The notes under the pieces: generated by a model
Seen by the model: only the letters and a program-made list of their open reading frames with translations
Database searches by the model: none
What the model was told of the DNA's origin: nothing
In this document: positions 9,201 to 16,249 of the stretch, in pieces
Position numbering within the stretch: the stretch's first letter is position 1
How the letters are laid out: every line of letters starts with the position of its first letter
Position numbers and translations under genes: made by a program
Assembly: GCA_030066735.1 (NCBI GenBank)
Contig: JASJBB010000065.1
Location: 1 to 33,695, forward strand
DNA length: 33,695 bases
Source: Woeseiaceae bacterium
Lineage (GTDB): Bacteria > Pseudomonadota > Gammaproteobacteria > Steroidobacterales > Woeseiaceae
Direction: 5' to 3'

Positions 9201-9484
9201 TTGTAACTGTAGTTCTTGCCCCGTGGCGAGTAGCTCCAGACGACGCCCTTGATGTAGAAGTCCTCGCCGTTGACCTGCAGCTTCCAGCCGCTGTCGTCCT
9301 TGACAGTGGTCACAAAGTCGGCCGCATGCACCTGGCCGGCAAATGGAGCGCTGAGGACGACGACAGCCGCCGCGAGGCCGATGACTTTTCTGATGCTCTT
9401 AAAGAAGCTTATACCCGCCATAGCGATCACTCTGGTTTGTAAATTATTGTCTTTGGATACGTCGGTAAATTGCATTGTCTTCAT
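6221..9484 (-). CDS. Clan GH-A glycosidase fused to a putative outer-membrane beta-barrel
   Basis: A 1087-residue exported protein. A signal peptide ends near VHA-ADF (about residue 54). Residues 60-430 form a GH2-like TIM barrel with LGNE (Glu 202, acid/base) and FFEFG (Glu 302, nucleophile). Residues about 432-468 are charged and heptad-like, probably a coiled coil. A short beta-rich segment (470-560) follows, and residues about 570-1087 alternate polar and hydrophobic/aromatic residues in repeated strands separated by Asp/Asn/Gly-rich loops. The chain ends in YVEYVF, a terminal aromatic typical of Bam-assembled outer-membrane barrels. The barrel and its topology are inferred from this pattern. 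The ATG at 9484 has GGGAG just upstream; an ATG at 9421 would give a more ordinary signal peptide. It sits between the CBM-repeat lipoprotein and a small lipoprotein. Confidence 0.75.
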   Translation of the reverse strand: MKTMQFTDVSKDNNLQTRVIAMAGISFFKSIRKVIGLAAAVVVLSAPFAGQVHAADFVTTVKDDSGWKLQVNGEDFYIKGVVWSYSPRGKNYSYNLWAESDDFIRKVLDYEFGMMAAAGINANRSFTVIPPEWVEYIYREHGIMSVINPLMGRYGASIGGKWVPFTDYSDELTRATLKTEVLEVIEKYKNTPGVLMFALGNESNYGLSWSSFEIENLPEGEQNTAKARYLYSLFAEVIEAGQKIAPNHPFTIVNGDIQYIDLIAEYLADMPILGTNVYRGKSFTSLWRDVDEKLDMPIVFFEFGSDAFNAREMEEDQVAQAEILKAQWQEMYNKAAGNGEEGNAIGGFVFEWRDEWWKYLQTENLDVQDTNASWSNQAYLFDWAEGENNMNEEWFGITALGTKNADGVYTARQRMAYDVLAEIWHMDPYTYKKAAFNQEINDLDMDLYALKGEVRQLKAESKEQKSRLRFEGGSLIGELVVKGEEESIRIDGENALEFENGQMVFLDIGFNPNQKIEGQMSINILGNVANKEPLEIAYGRRALPVDLVVERDPLPEEAEFLPPDARVTDVVSFDDRERIEIYDFNAKYEGDEWDIEAFYHTPRYHWMNEGDFFGLVRETTDMAGQDIWNAKAPSGVEFAGKEGWGDGLKVLAGDEVFWGANPKVILKYSWNWGRTQFTFMHDEDIARRGDSASATQATEIQTRRTTLYAKRDFAAGWTLEVGGIFASNEKIDDTFTRYEDGTIYLDQIKDEDTLGARVKLTFPVFGHRTWIGGHYAGLVADGGDVLREFGIMDPTMIPYSQWGNKMEFDAGMNITFGNIMLTPRVMYRENLVDANPSIPAEINPNPNLGELFPGIGPRNRDDDPFAVLDNREARSAEIFLTYDPTGETFFYEWDNDYKEDAKFAFNLGGNYTEYPTATDSFQFFSLLSNSNAAFGTGLPSENVWSASSRMVFNPTQRNKYIVQLKGGFQQSSGNAEGGSREFYELHGKVILRNKHVIEGYFKKDAWGPYDFHRQFNVVFPEQFKLDYSVILDGSGFQPRETRGTGTRVGIRTLYRGYDPEDEMTFGESQEGLSDYQFMTVFYVEYVF

Positions 9485-9496
9485 CCGCTCCCGACG

Positions 9497-12400
9497 CTAG
9501 TTGATCGTGAAAGTGACGTTGTCGAAGGAGACGTCCTGCGCGCAGCCGTCGACCGGGCCGCAGGAGACTTTCAATGACAGAACTACACCACCGCTAACGT
9601 CGAAGCTGCCACCGCCGAAGGCTGTTCCCGCGGTAACCGTGCCCGAATACGGAGTCCAGGTCGTTGTCGCCGTATACGGGGTTGGATCCGAGTTGAGGAA
9701 ATCCCGGCCTCCGACATCCTGGCCATTGGCATCCAGGAATATCACTTCGACAAACGTAGCAGCGCCAGGCTGGGTCACGGTTCCGTACAGATCGAAAGTG
9801 ACGGTAATCGTATCGCCAGCCATTACCGTACCCTGCGCCAGGCCTTCCTGGCTTATGACGGCGTCATTGAACGATGCCACGGATCCGCTTACAACCAGCC
9901 TCGCAACAGTGCCGGCCCGACCACCCTGGCCGCTGTTGTCAGCGTTTATGGATCCGAGACCGCCGCCGACATCATCCACCAGGGTTTGCGTCCAGCCGTC
10001 CAGGCCGGCTTCGAAATCGCCGTTGACGAGGCTGCTGCTGCCGCCTCCGCCACCGCCGCCACCCGGGCCGAAGGCGATGTCGTCGAAGTAATACGTCTGC
10101 GCACCGGCAGTCGCACCGTCGACCCCGAAGTTGAAGAAGATCACGATCTTGTCGTAGGTCGCCGCCGGGTCAAAGACCGGTGTGCCCGCTGCCTCGTTGG
10201 CGAAGTCGAACGTCAGCGTCTCCCAGGCGCCGGACGTGGTCGTCGTCGCCTCGGTCTCCACGGACACGGCCGGGTCGGCCGAGTTTTCGATCTTCAGTCG
10301 AACCTGGACACCGGTGGCCGCCGAGTACACCCGCACGTTCATCTCGGTGTTCATCGCATCGAGCGGAATCACCTCGATCGTCTCGTTCGGGCCGGTCGAC
10401 ACCACGGTGCCGGCGAAAGTCTCCGCCGCGCCCGACCGGTCAACCTGCACGACCATGTTCGTGCCGCCGGCCGGATCGTTGGTCACGAAAGAGCCCTCCG
10501 CACCGCCGAACCCGCGCAAAGTGTAGGTTACGGCCGGGTCGTCGAACGTGATCGTTGAGAACGACGGACCGGGTCCGCCACCGCCGCCGTTACCGGGCAC
10601 GAACATGATGTCGTCGAAGTAGAACGTCTGTGCACCCGCGGTCGCACCGTCGACACCGAAGTTGAAGAAGATCACGATCTTGTCGTACGTCGCTGCCGGG
10701 TCGAACGCCGGCGTTCCCGGTACTTCGTTCAGGAAGTTGAAGGTCAGCGTTTCCCAGGCGCCAGCAACGGTCGTAACCGCCTCGGTCTCCACCGATACAG
10801 CCGGATCTGCCGAGTTCTCGATCTTCAGGCGAACGGTTATCCCGGCCGCCGGCGACCAGACCCGCACCGACATCTGCGTATTCATCGCATCGAGCGGAAT
10901 GACCGTCACGGTCTCGTTCGGCCCCGTCGACACGACGGTGCCGGCAAATGTCTCCGCGGCGTCCGAACGATTGACCTGCACGACCATGTTCGACGCATCG
11001 GTGGGATCGACCACAACCGTCGAGTCCTCGGCTCCGCCGAAGCCACGCAATGCGTAGGTGATGGCCGGATCGTTAAAATCGATCGTGGGGAACGCGGATC
11101 CACCGCCACCGCCGCCGACGTCAATGTCATCGAAATAGAACGTCTGTGCGCCGGCAGTCGCGCCGTCGACGCCGAAGTTGAAGAAGATCACAACCTTGTC
11201 GTAGCTCGCCGCCGGATCGAAGGCCGGCGTGCCCGCCGCCTCGTTGGCGAAGTCGAAGGTCAGCGTTTCCCAGCCATCGGCAACCGTCGTCACGGCCTCG
11301 GTTTCGACCGAGATCGTGTCATTGGCCGAATTCTCGATCTTCAGGCGGACCGTGATTCCGGCCGCCGGCGATCTCACGCGCACGCTCATCGTCGTGTTCA
11401 TCGCGTCGAGCGGGATGACGCCGACAGACTCGTTGGCCCCGGTCGACACCACGGTGCCCGCGAAGGTCTCCGCGGCATCCGAGCGGTTGACCTGGACGAC
11501 GGTGTTGCCGGCGTCGTCCGGATCGGCCTGCAAGGTCGAGTCCTCGGCGCCGCCGAAGCCGCGCAGCGCATAGGTGATCGCCGGGTCGTTGAATGTGATT
11601 CTCGAGAATGGCGGTGGGGCTGGTGGCCCGCTACCACCTGCGACGTCGATGTCGTCGAAGAAATAGGTCTGCGCGCCTGCGGTAGCGCCGTCCGCACCGA
11701 AATTGTAGAAGAACACGACCCTGTCATAGGTCGCCGCCGGGTCGAAGGCCGGCGTGAATTCGACGTTGTTGGCAAAGTCGAACGTCAGCGTTTCCCAGCC
11801 ATCGACGACCGTGGTCGTCGCCTCGGTCTCGACGGATATGGTCGGGTCAGCGGAGTTCTCGATCTTCAGCCGAACCTGCACGCCTGCCGCTGGCCCGCGC
11901 ACGCGCGCGGTCATCGTCGTGTTTGCCGCGTCGAGCGGTATGATGCCCACGGTTTCGCCGGCCCTGGTCGATACGATGGTGCCCGCGAAGGCCTCCGCAG
12001 CGTCGGACCGATTAACCTGCACGACGTTATTGCCCGCATCGTCCGGGTCCGCAACGATCGTCGAGTCTTCGGCCCCACCGAAACCGTTCAGACCATAGGG
12101 AACCGTGGGGTCGTCAAACGTGATCGTCGAGAACGGATCCGACGGTCCGGGTCCGCCACCGCCATCCGGCGGCACGAGGGTTATGTCATCAAAATAGAAA
12201 GTCCAGTTGTCCGGGTCTCCCGCACTATCGCCGAGCACACCGTTGTCGAAGATCAACGTCATGCCGCTGACAGTGCCCTGCAATGTCGGCATCGGGAACG
12301 TCAGCGTCTCCCAGCCCGTGCCGCCATGCGTCACTTCGGTACCGGATCCGGGACCGGCCGGTTCGGGCTGCAGCAACACCCGGACCTCGCGCGTCGCATA

Positions 12401-12796
12401 GACTCTCATCGTCCAGGAGCTGCCAGGCTGCACACCTGTAAACGTTACGGTCAGGTTGATCGTGCTGCCGCCGAACGTTGCCCCGGACTCGGCCCGGAAC
12501 TTGAGCATGCGGCCCACGGCCAGGCTGTTATTGCCCATAGCTACTTCTTCGGGCAGGTCCGCGACATTCACGACCGTTATTACGCCGCCTTCGAAGTTCG
12601 TGAACGTATCCGCCGGGCACTGCGGCTCGAAATTGATCGGATCGCAGAAGCCTGGCGGAATAGGCGGCTCGGGCGGCGCCGGGCTGTTGAAGGTGCGATC
12701 CTGCCCGTCGCCTTCACCGAAGCAACCTGCCAGGAAAATGGCGGGAATAATGAACGTAAGAATGCGTGACAGGCGCCTGGAAGCTGATGCATGCAT
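9497..12796 (-). CDS. Surface lipoprotein with four tandem carbohydrate-binding-like repeats
   Basis: About 1099 residues from the ATG at 12796; an in-frame ATG at 12835 with an AGAAG ribosome site is an alternative. The signal peptide ends in FLAGC, so the protein is lipidated at Cys 25. An N-terminal beta-sandwich (about 45-210) ends in a YFDDITL motif. Four repeats of about 163 residues follow (about 221-383, 396-561, 567-732, 745-908), each starting with an ITFDDP-like strand, containing GFGGAE and VRLKIENSA, ending in FDDI, and joined by Gly/Pro-rich linkers. The last domain (about 921-1098) starts NGDFEAGLDGW and ends SFDNVTF, like CBM4/9-type sandwiches. There is no catalytic motif. 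It is probably a glucan-binding protein, functionally comparable to a surface glycan-binding protein. It lies between GH16 and the barrel fusion in one operon. Confidence 0.8.
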   Translation of the reverse strand: MHASASRRLSRILTFIIPAIFLAGCFGEGDGQDRTFNSPAPPEPPIPPGFCDPINFEPQCPADTFTNFEGGVITVVNVADLPEEVAMGNNSLAVGRMLKFRAESGATFGGSTINLTVTFTGVQPGSSWTMRVYATREVRVLLQPEPAGPGSGTEVTHGGTGWETLTFPMPTLQGTVSGMTLIFDNGVLGDSAGDPDNWTFYFDDITLVPPDGGGGPGPSDPFSTITFDDPTVPYGLNGFGGAEDSTIVADPDDAGNNVVQVNRSDAAEAFAGTIVSTRAGETVGIIPLDAANTTMTARVRGPAAGVQVRLKIENSADPTISVETEATTTVVDGWETLTFDFANNVEFTPAFDPAATYDRVVFFYNFGADGATAGAQTYFFDDIDVAGGSGPPAPPPFSRITFNDPAITYALRGFGGAEDSTLQADPDDAGNTVVQVNRSDAAETFAGTVVSTGANESVGVIPLDAMNTTMSVRVRSPAAGITVRLKIENSANDTISVETEAVTTVADGWETLTFDFANEAAGTPAFDPAASYDKVVIFFNFGVDGATAGAQTFYFDDIDVGGGGGGSAFPTIDFNDPAITYALRGFGGAEDSTVVVDPTDASNMVVQVNRSDAAETFAGTVVSTGPNETVTVIPLDAMNTQMSVRVWSPAAGITVRLKIENSADPAVSVETEAVTTVAGAWETLTFNFLNEVPGTPAFDPAATYDKIVIFFNFGVDGATAGAQTFYFDDIMFVPGNGGGGGPGPSFSTITFDDPAVTYTLRGFGGAEGSFVTNDPAGGTNMVVQVDRSGAAETFAGTVVSTGPNETIEVIPLDAMNTEMNVRVYSAATGVQVRLKIENSADPAVSVETEATTTTSGAWETLTFDFANEAAGTPVFDPAATYDKIVIFFNFGVDGATAGAQTYYFDDIAFGPGGGGGGGGSSSLVNGDFEAGLDGWTQTLVDDVGGGLGSINADNSGQGGRAGTVARLVVSGSVASFNDAVISQEGLAQGTVMAGDTITVTFDLYGTVTQPGAATFVEVIFLDANGQDVGGRDFLNSDPTPYTATTTWTPYSGTVTAGTAFGGGSFDVSGGVVLSLKVSCGPVDGCAQDVSFDNVTFTIN
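10072..12133 (-). repeat. Four direct repeats of about 490 bp inside the lipoprotein gene
   Basis: Approximate units are 11647-12133, 11113-11608, 10601-11096 and 10072-10560. They are alike at DNA level, for example in the segment encoding GVDGATAGAQTFYFDDI and in that encoding RSDAAETFAGTVVST. Units are separated by short Gly/Pro-coding linkers. High nucleotide similarity suggests recent tandem duplication or continuing gene conversion, and the number of units could vary between strains. Confidence 0.85.
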
Positions 12797-12907
12797 GAGT
12801 TCGGTCTCTGTATAACTGTTTAAATTAACTAGCATTTTTTCTTCTAGTTCTGAAGTCGGTCGGCACGGTGGACGGCCCCCGCGCGAGGTCGCTGGTCGAA
12901 AGGCCGG

Positions 12908-13846
12908 TTACCCGCCCGAATAAACCCGGACGTAGTCCACTTCCATCGTCACAGGAAACACGGTGTTGGCGTCCGGCGCACCGGGCAGATTGCCGCCGAC
13001 AGCGACGTTAAGCAGGATGTGGAAGGCCTGGTCGAATGGCGCCGGATACGGAGCATTGGTGGAGAACCAGCTGTTCTCCATCCGGTACATGACACCGTCG
13101 ATGTACCAGCGCATCTCGGCGGGATCCCACTCGAACGCGTATTCATGGAACTCGGCCTGCGCATCGCCGGGCACTTCCTGCTTCACGCCGGTGAAGGTGT
13201 TTTCCGGGAACACGCCACCAAAGTGAATGGTGCCGAAGATCTTGTTCTCGCCATTGACGCCGAGGTTGGTCGCCTCCATGACGTCGATCTCGCCGGTCGC
13301 CGCCCAGGAGCCATAGGGGCTGTCCTGGGACAGCAGCCAGAATGCGGGCCAGATGCCCTGGCCTCCGGGCAACCGGATGCTCGCTTCGATGCGGCCATAA
13401 CGGAATGCCATGCGGTCCTGGGTCGTGATACGCGCAGACGTGTAGTTGAAACCATTGACGAACTCTTCCCTGGCTTCGATGACGAGCTTGCCGTCGACCA
13501 GCTGCGCGTTGTCTGCCTGGTAATACTGCAGCTCGTTGTTGCCCCAGCCCGGAATGCCTTCGGCGGTGCCGTCACCGATCTGGAAGAGCCAGACGTCGGG
13601 GTCCAGCGCCGCGCCGTCGAACTCGTCGCTCCAGACGAGGGTCATCGGACCCCCGGGCCGCACGGGCTCGTTATCAAACAGCGTGAGGCCCGGCATGGGC
13701 ATTAGAGGCGGACGGTCAAAGACCCGTGGCCCGGGATCTACTTCGGAGAGTCTTGCGGGACGGTCACTGTCGGAGCAGGCCGCGGCGAACAGTAAGGCAA
13801 CTATGGGCAGCGCGAAGCGAAAGGCTCCCTGCGAACGAAGCTTCAT
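12908..13846 (-). CDS. GH16-family lipoprotein, laminarinase-like endo-beta-1,3-glucanase
   Basis: From the ATG at 13846 (AGGGGG ribosome site about 10 bases upstream) the protein has 312 residues; the longer open frame to 13915 runs into the predicted promoter. The signal peptide ends in LFAAAC, giving a lipidated Cys near residue 24. The mature protein is a GH16 jelly roll with the signature GEIDVMEATN: Glu 186 is the nucleophile, Asp 188 the helper and Glu 191 the acid/base. The form with Met in the signature is typical of laminarinase-type GH16. The Trp-rich WGNNELQYY and WPAFWLL segments are also characteristic. It would cut laminarin at the outer membrane or in the periplasm, and it is first in its operon, behind a LacI-type operator. 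Confidence 0.92.
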   Translation of the reverse strand: MKLRSQGAFRFALPIVALLFAAACSDSDRPARLSEVDPGPRVFDRPPLMPMPGLTLFDNEPVRPGGPMTLVWSDEFDGAALDPDVWLFQIGDGTAEGIPGWGNNELQYYQADNAQLVDGKLVIEAREEFVNGFNYTSARITTQDRMAFRYGRIEASIRLPGGQGIWPAFWLLSQDSPYGSWAATGEIDVMEATNLGVNGENKIFGTIHFGGVFPENTFTGVKQEVPGDAQAEFHEYAFEWDPAEMRWYIDGVMYRMENSWFSTNAPYPAPFDQAFHILLNVAVGGNLPGAPDANTVFPVTMEVDYVRVYSGG

Positions 13847-13875
13847 TCTTGTTATCCCCCTCAGTACGGAGCTGG

Positions 13876-13893
13876 CGGGGGACCATGCCCCCG
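13876..13893 (-). promoter_or_regulatory. GC-rich hairpin in the GH16 5' leader
   Basis: A 6-bp stem CGGGGG/CCCCCG with a 6-base loop lies between the predicted transcription start and the ribosome site of the GH16 gene. Its C-run could also pair with the AGGGGG ribosome site, so it may affect translation. There is no U-tract, so it does not look like a terminator. Confidence 0.3.
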
Positions 13894-13905
13894 TGCCGAA
13901 AGGGA

Positions 13906-13934
13906 TAAGTATCAAACAATGACAGCGCTGTCAA
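13906..13934 (-). promoter_or_regulatory. Predicted sigma-70 promoter of the GH16-led operon
   Basis: On the minus strand a perfect TTGACA (-35, bases 13934-13929) is separated by 17 bases from TACTTA (-10, 13911-13906). This places the start of transcription near 13899, about 50 bases before the GH16 ATG. The -35 lies inside the palindromic operator. Confidence 0.55.
13920..13933. promoter_or_regulatory. LacI-family-type operator upstream of GH16
   Basis: A perfect 14-base palindrome TGACAGCGCTGTCA with the central AGCGCT typical of LacI/PurR/CcpA-type operators. The same sequence occurs between the GH3 and symporter genes. It overlaps the -35 element, which fits repression by steric block. 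Confidence 0.7.
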
Positions 13935-13969
13935 TTTCGGATATTGCGTATTGTTACAAGTCCTTACAA

Positions 13970-14194
13970 TTAGCCCGTTGTTCTTGACCAGGATTGGCCG
14001 AGCGGCGCTGGCGGAATGTCTTGATCCGTAACGGATTCCTCCGTGCCGGGCTCGGCGCGGCCCAGTTTTTCGTCCCAGGCCTTGTTAATACGGTCGTCAG
14101 CAATCACCGGCGTTATGAAAAATGACGCCGTTGCGGTCATGCCGCGAAGGCCGAACGTGAACCTGTCGCGAAAAAAGTGTCGTTTGTTACTCAT
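13970..14194 (-). CDS. Small protein of unknown function
   Basis: A 74-residue frame starting at an ATG with a strong GGGAG ribosome site 8 bases upstream, which is the main reason to accept it. The N-terminus is basic (SNKRHFFRDRF) and followed by a moderately hydrophobic stretch ending near FFITPVIADD, which may be a signal peptide or membrane anchor. The rest is polar and Pro/Glu-rich. No family is recognised. It sits between the LysR gene and the GH16 promoter; a possible promoter lies at 14258-14286. Confidence 0.5.
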   Translation of the reverse strand: MSNKRHFFRDRFTFGLRGMTATASFFITPVIADDRINKAWDEKLGRAEPGTEESVTDQDIPPAPLGQSWSRTTG

Positions 14195-14257
14195 GGTCTT
14201 ATCTCCCAAGCGAAGTCGATAAGGCCCAGCAGCCCCCCACGGCTGGTCGATGTGTGC

Positions 14258-14286
14258 AATGTAGGCTCACCGGGTCAGTACCACAA
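14258..14286 (-). promoter_or_regulatory. Possible promoter of the small gene
   Basis: On the minus strand TTGTGG (14286-14281) and TACATT (14263-14258) are 17 bases apart. The fit to the -35 consensus is only moderate. It is the best candidate in the gap between the LysR gene and the small gene. Confidence 0.3.
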
Positions 14287-14319
14287 ACGAAAAAAAGTCA
14301 GCCCTGGGACAAAAATTTC

Positions 14320-15213
14320 TCAGGTGGAATCCGCGAACTTCTGCAATATCCAGTCGCGCAGCAGGCAGACGTCCGGGTCCCCTGCCCGCTCTTTCCTGTA
14401 AACCAGGTAATAGCTCACATCGGCAACGAACTCGTTCCTGAACAGCCGCACGATGCTGCCCTGCTTGAACCACTGGTCGGCCAGCGGCACCGGGACCAGC
14501 GCCGCGCCGATCCCGCGTTCGGCGGCGCGGACGACGGCGATCATGGAATCCAGCCGCGTCACCTTGCTGTCTTTCGGTAACGCAATACCGGAATCCTTCG
14601 ACCAGCGCTTCCAGGCTTTGGGTCGTGTTTCGTGCACGATCAACGGAAACTCGGTGACGATTTTTTTCTTCCTGACCACCATGTTCTTCTTAAAGTCCGG
14701 TGATCCCGTTGGCACCATCCGCAGCGGAAACAGCAGGTGTGACGCGAGGTTTTCGGGCGGCGACTTGAACAACCGAACCGACAGATCGACGTCGGCCGGG
14801 TGCTTTTCCGACGACTCGTCGCTCGTTCCCACCTGGATGTCGATATTGGGGTGCTCGGCCGTGAACTCGCTGAGCCGGGGTACGAAGTACTCACTGGCAA
14901 AAAACGGCTGCACCGAAATGCGGATGGACCGCGACGGGCCGTCCTTGCGATAGCTGCCGGCAATCGCATCGAGTCGCTCGATAAGGGGCTCGACTTCGTC
15001 GAAAAACGCCTTGCCGGTTTCCGTGAGTTTCAGCTCGCGGCTGCCGCGCACGAACAGTTGCACGTCCAGCTCCTGCTCGAGGCCCTTGACCTGGTGACTC
15101 ACCGCGGACGCGGTGATGAAGAGCTCGTCGGCGGCCTGCGTAAAACTCTCGTGGCGCGCGGCCACGCAAAATGTGCGCAGCCCGCGGAGCGACGTTTTGG
15201 GCCTGGCCGGCAT
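14320..15213 (-). CDS. LysR-family transcriptional regulator (GcvA-like)
   Basis: A 297-residue LysR-type regulator. The N-terminal winged helix-turn-helix covers about residues 9-66 (FCVAARHESFTQAADELF...VSHQVKGLE), followed by a linker helix and a two-lobed effector-binding domain (about 95-290). The overall sequence resembles the GcvA/AmpR branch. The ATG starts only 4 bases after the stop of the secreted GH17 gene, so it is probably cotranscribed with GH3-GH17. It may sense a glucan-derived or central metabolite and act on this locus; the target is inferred only from position. Confidence 0.88.
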   Translation of the reverse strand: MPARPKTSLRGLRTFCVAARHESFTQAADELFITASAVSHQVKGLEQELDVQLFVRGSRELKLTETGKAFFDEVEPLIERLDAIAGSYRKDGPSRSIRISVQPFFASEYFVPRLSEFTAEHPNIDIQVGTSDESSEKHPADVDLSVRLFKSPPENLASHLLFPLRMVPTGSPDFKKNMVVRKKKIVTEFPLIVHETRPKAWKRWSKDSGIALPKDSKVTRLDSMIAVVRAAERGIGAALVPVPLADQWFKQGSIVRLFRNEFVADVSYYLVYRKERAGDPDVCLLRDWILQKFADST

Positions 15214-15217
15214 GCGC

Positions 15218-16231
15218 CTATCTCTGCATCACCTGCTTGGGCGACCGGTCTACGAACCACAGGCCCCAGTGTTTCTCGGCACCCATCGGGTTGTCGGGAT
15301 TGCCCTTCCAGGGCTCGTCGAACGCCTCGAAGAAAAACACGGTGGTGTTGGTCCCGGTCGCCCAGGCTGTGATCTCGTTGTAATAACGTTCCTGCGCCGC
15401 TTCGCTGGCGCGGTCACCGAATTCGGACGCCGTCGTCGCCCAACCGGCCTCGAGGATCGCCATGGGCTTGCCCGGCAATGCGGTCTGCACGCGCTCCATG
15501 TTTTCGATCGTGTAATTCAGCGCCTCGTCGATCGTCTTTTGTTCCCACGCCGGGTAAGTGTGAATGCCGAGGAAGTCGACTTCCGCAGCAAGCGGCGCAC
15601 CATCCTCTATCCACCACTCGTAGTTGTCGGCCACGGTCACGGGCTGCTCAATGGCAGCTTTGACATCGCGCACATACCCGATCACCCGATCGAGCGGGAC
15701 CATGTGGTCGTTCCAGATGACCAGGGCCTCGTTGCCGACATTGACGGCTGCAACGATGTCACGGTACTCCTGCGCCAGTTCGATGCCGCGCTCGATCTCG
15801 AGCGCGTTGGCCACCTTGTTGAGCGCCAGCGCCGCCTGCGGGATGGGCTCGTCGAGCCACGGGCAGTTTTCATGGTTACTGACCTCGGCGCGCAGCCAGA
15901 TGCCGAGCAGTACCTTTATCGGCAGGTCGTGTTCGCGAATCAGTTCGAGGGTCATCGCCGAGTTGTCGCCGGCGTCATACAGCCGAACCAGGCCGAAGCC
16001 GTGATCGGCAAGTATGTTCAGGTCCTCGAGAACCTCCTCTGCACTCGGGTTGACGGCTCCGGCGCCGCGGTCAGGGTGCTGCCCCTCGCGAAATCCCGAG
16101 TACGCCAGGGCCATGACCTCGCCGTCGATCAAGGCGTCGGGCGGCTGGGAAAAGCCCGGCCCCGCATCCTGTTCCTGGGCGATGCCGGCGGCGGCCAGCA
16201 ACAGCAGCGCGATGCCAGCCATTGGTTTCAT
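15218..16231 (-). CDS. Secreted GH17-family beta-1,3-glucanase-like enzyme
   Basis: A 337-residue protein from the ATG at 16231, which has GGAGG 5 bases upstream; a GTG at 16237 is too close to that site. A signal peptide of about 19 residues (KPMAGIALLLLAAAGIAQ) directs export, probably to the periplasm. The GH17 barrel carries VGNEAL (Glu 168, acid/base) and LEAGWATT (Glu 261, nucleophile). It shares long blocks with the cytoplasmic GH17 at 2743-3711. It begins 18 bases after the GH3 stop and is followed after 4 bases by the LysR gene. Its likely role is trimming or transglycosylating beta-1,3-gluco-oligosaccharides outside the inner membrane. Confidence 0.9.
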   Translation of the reverse strand: MKPMAGIALLLLAAAGIAQEQDAGPGFSQPPDALIDGEVMALAYSGFREGQHPDRGAGAVNPSAEEVLEDLNILADHGFGLVRLYDAGDNSAMTLELIREHDLPIKVLLGIWLRAEVSNHENCPWLDEPIPQAALALNKVANALEIERGIELAQEYRDIVAAVNVGNEALVIWNDHMVPLDRVIGYVRDVKAAIEQPVTVADNYEWWIEDGAPLAAEVDFLGIHTYPAWEQKTIDEALNYTIENMERVQTALPGKPMAILEAGWATTASEFGDRASEAAQERYYNEITAWATGTNTTVFFFEAFDEPWKGNPDNPMGAEKHWGLWFVDRSPKQVMQR

Positions 16232-16249
16232 GATCACCTCCGCAAAGGG

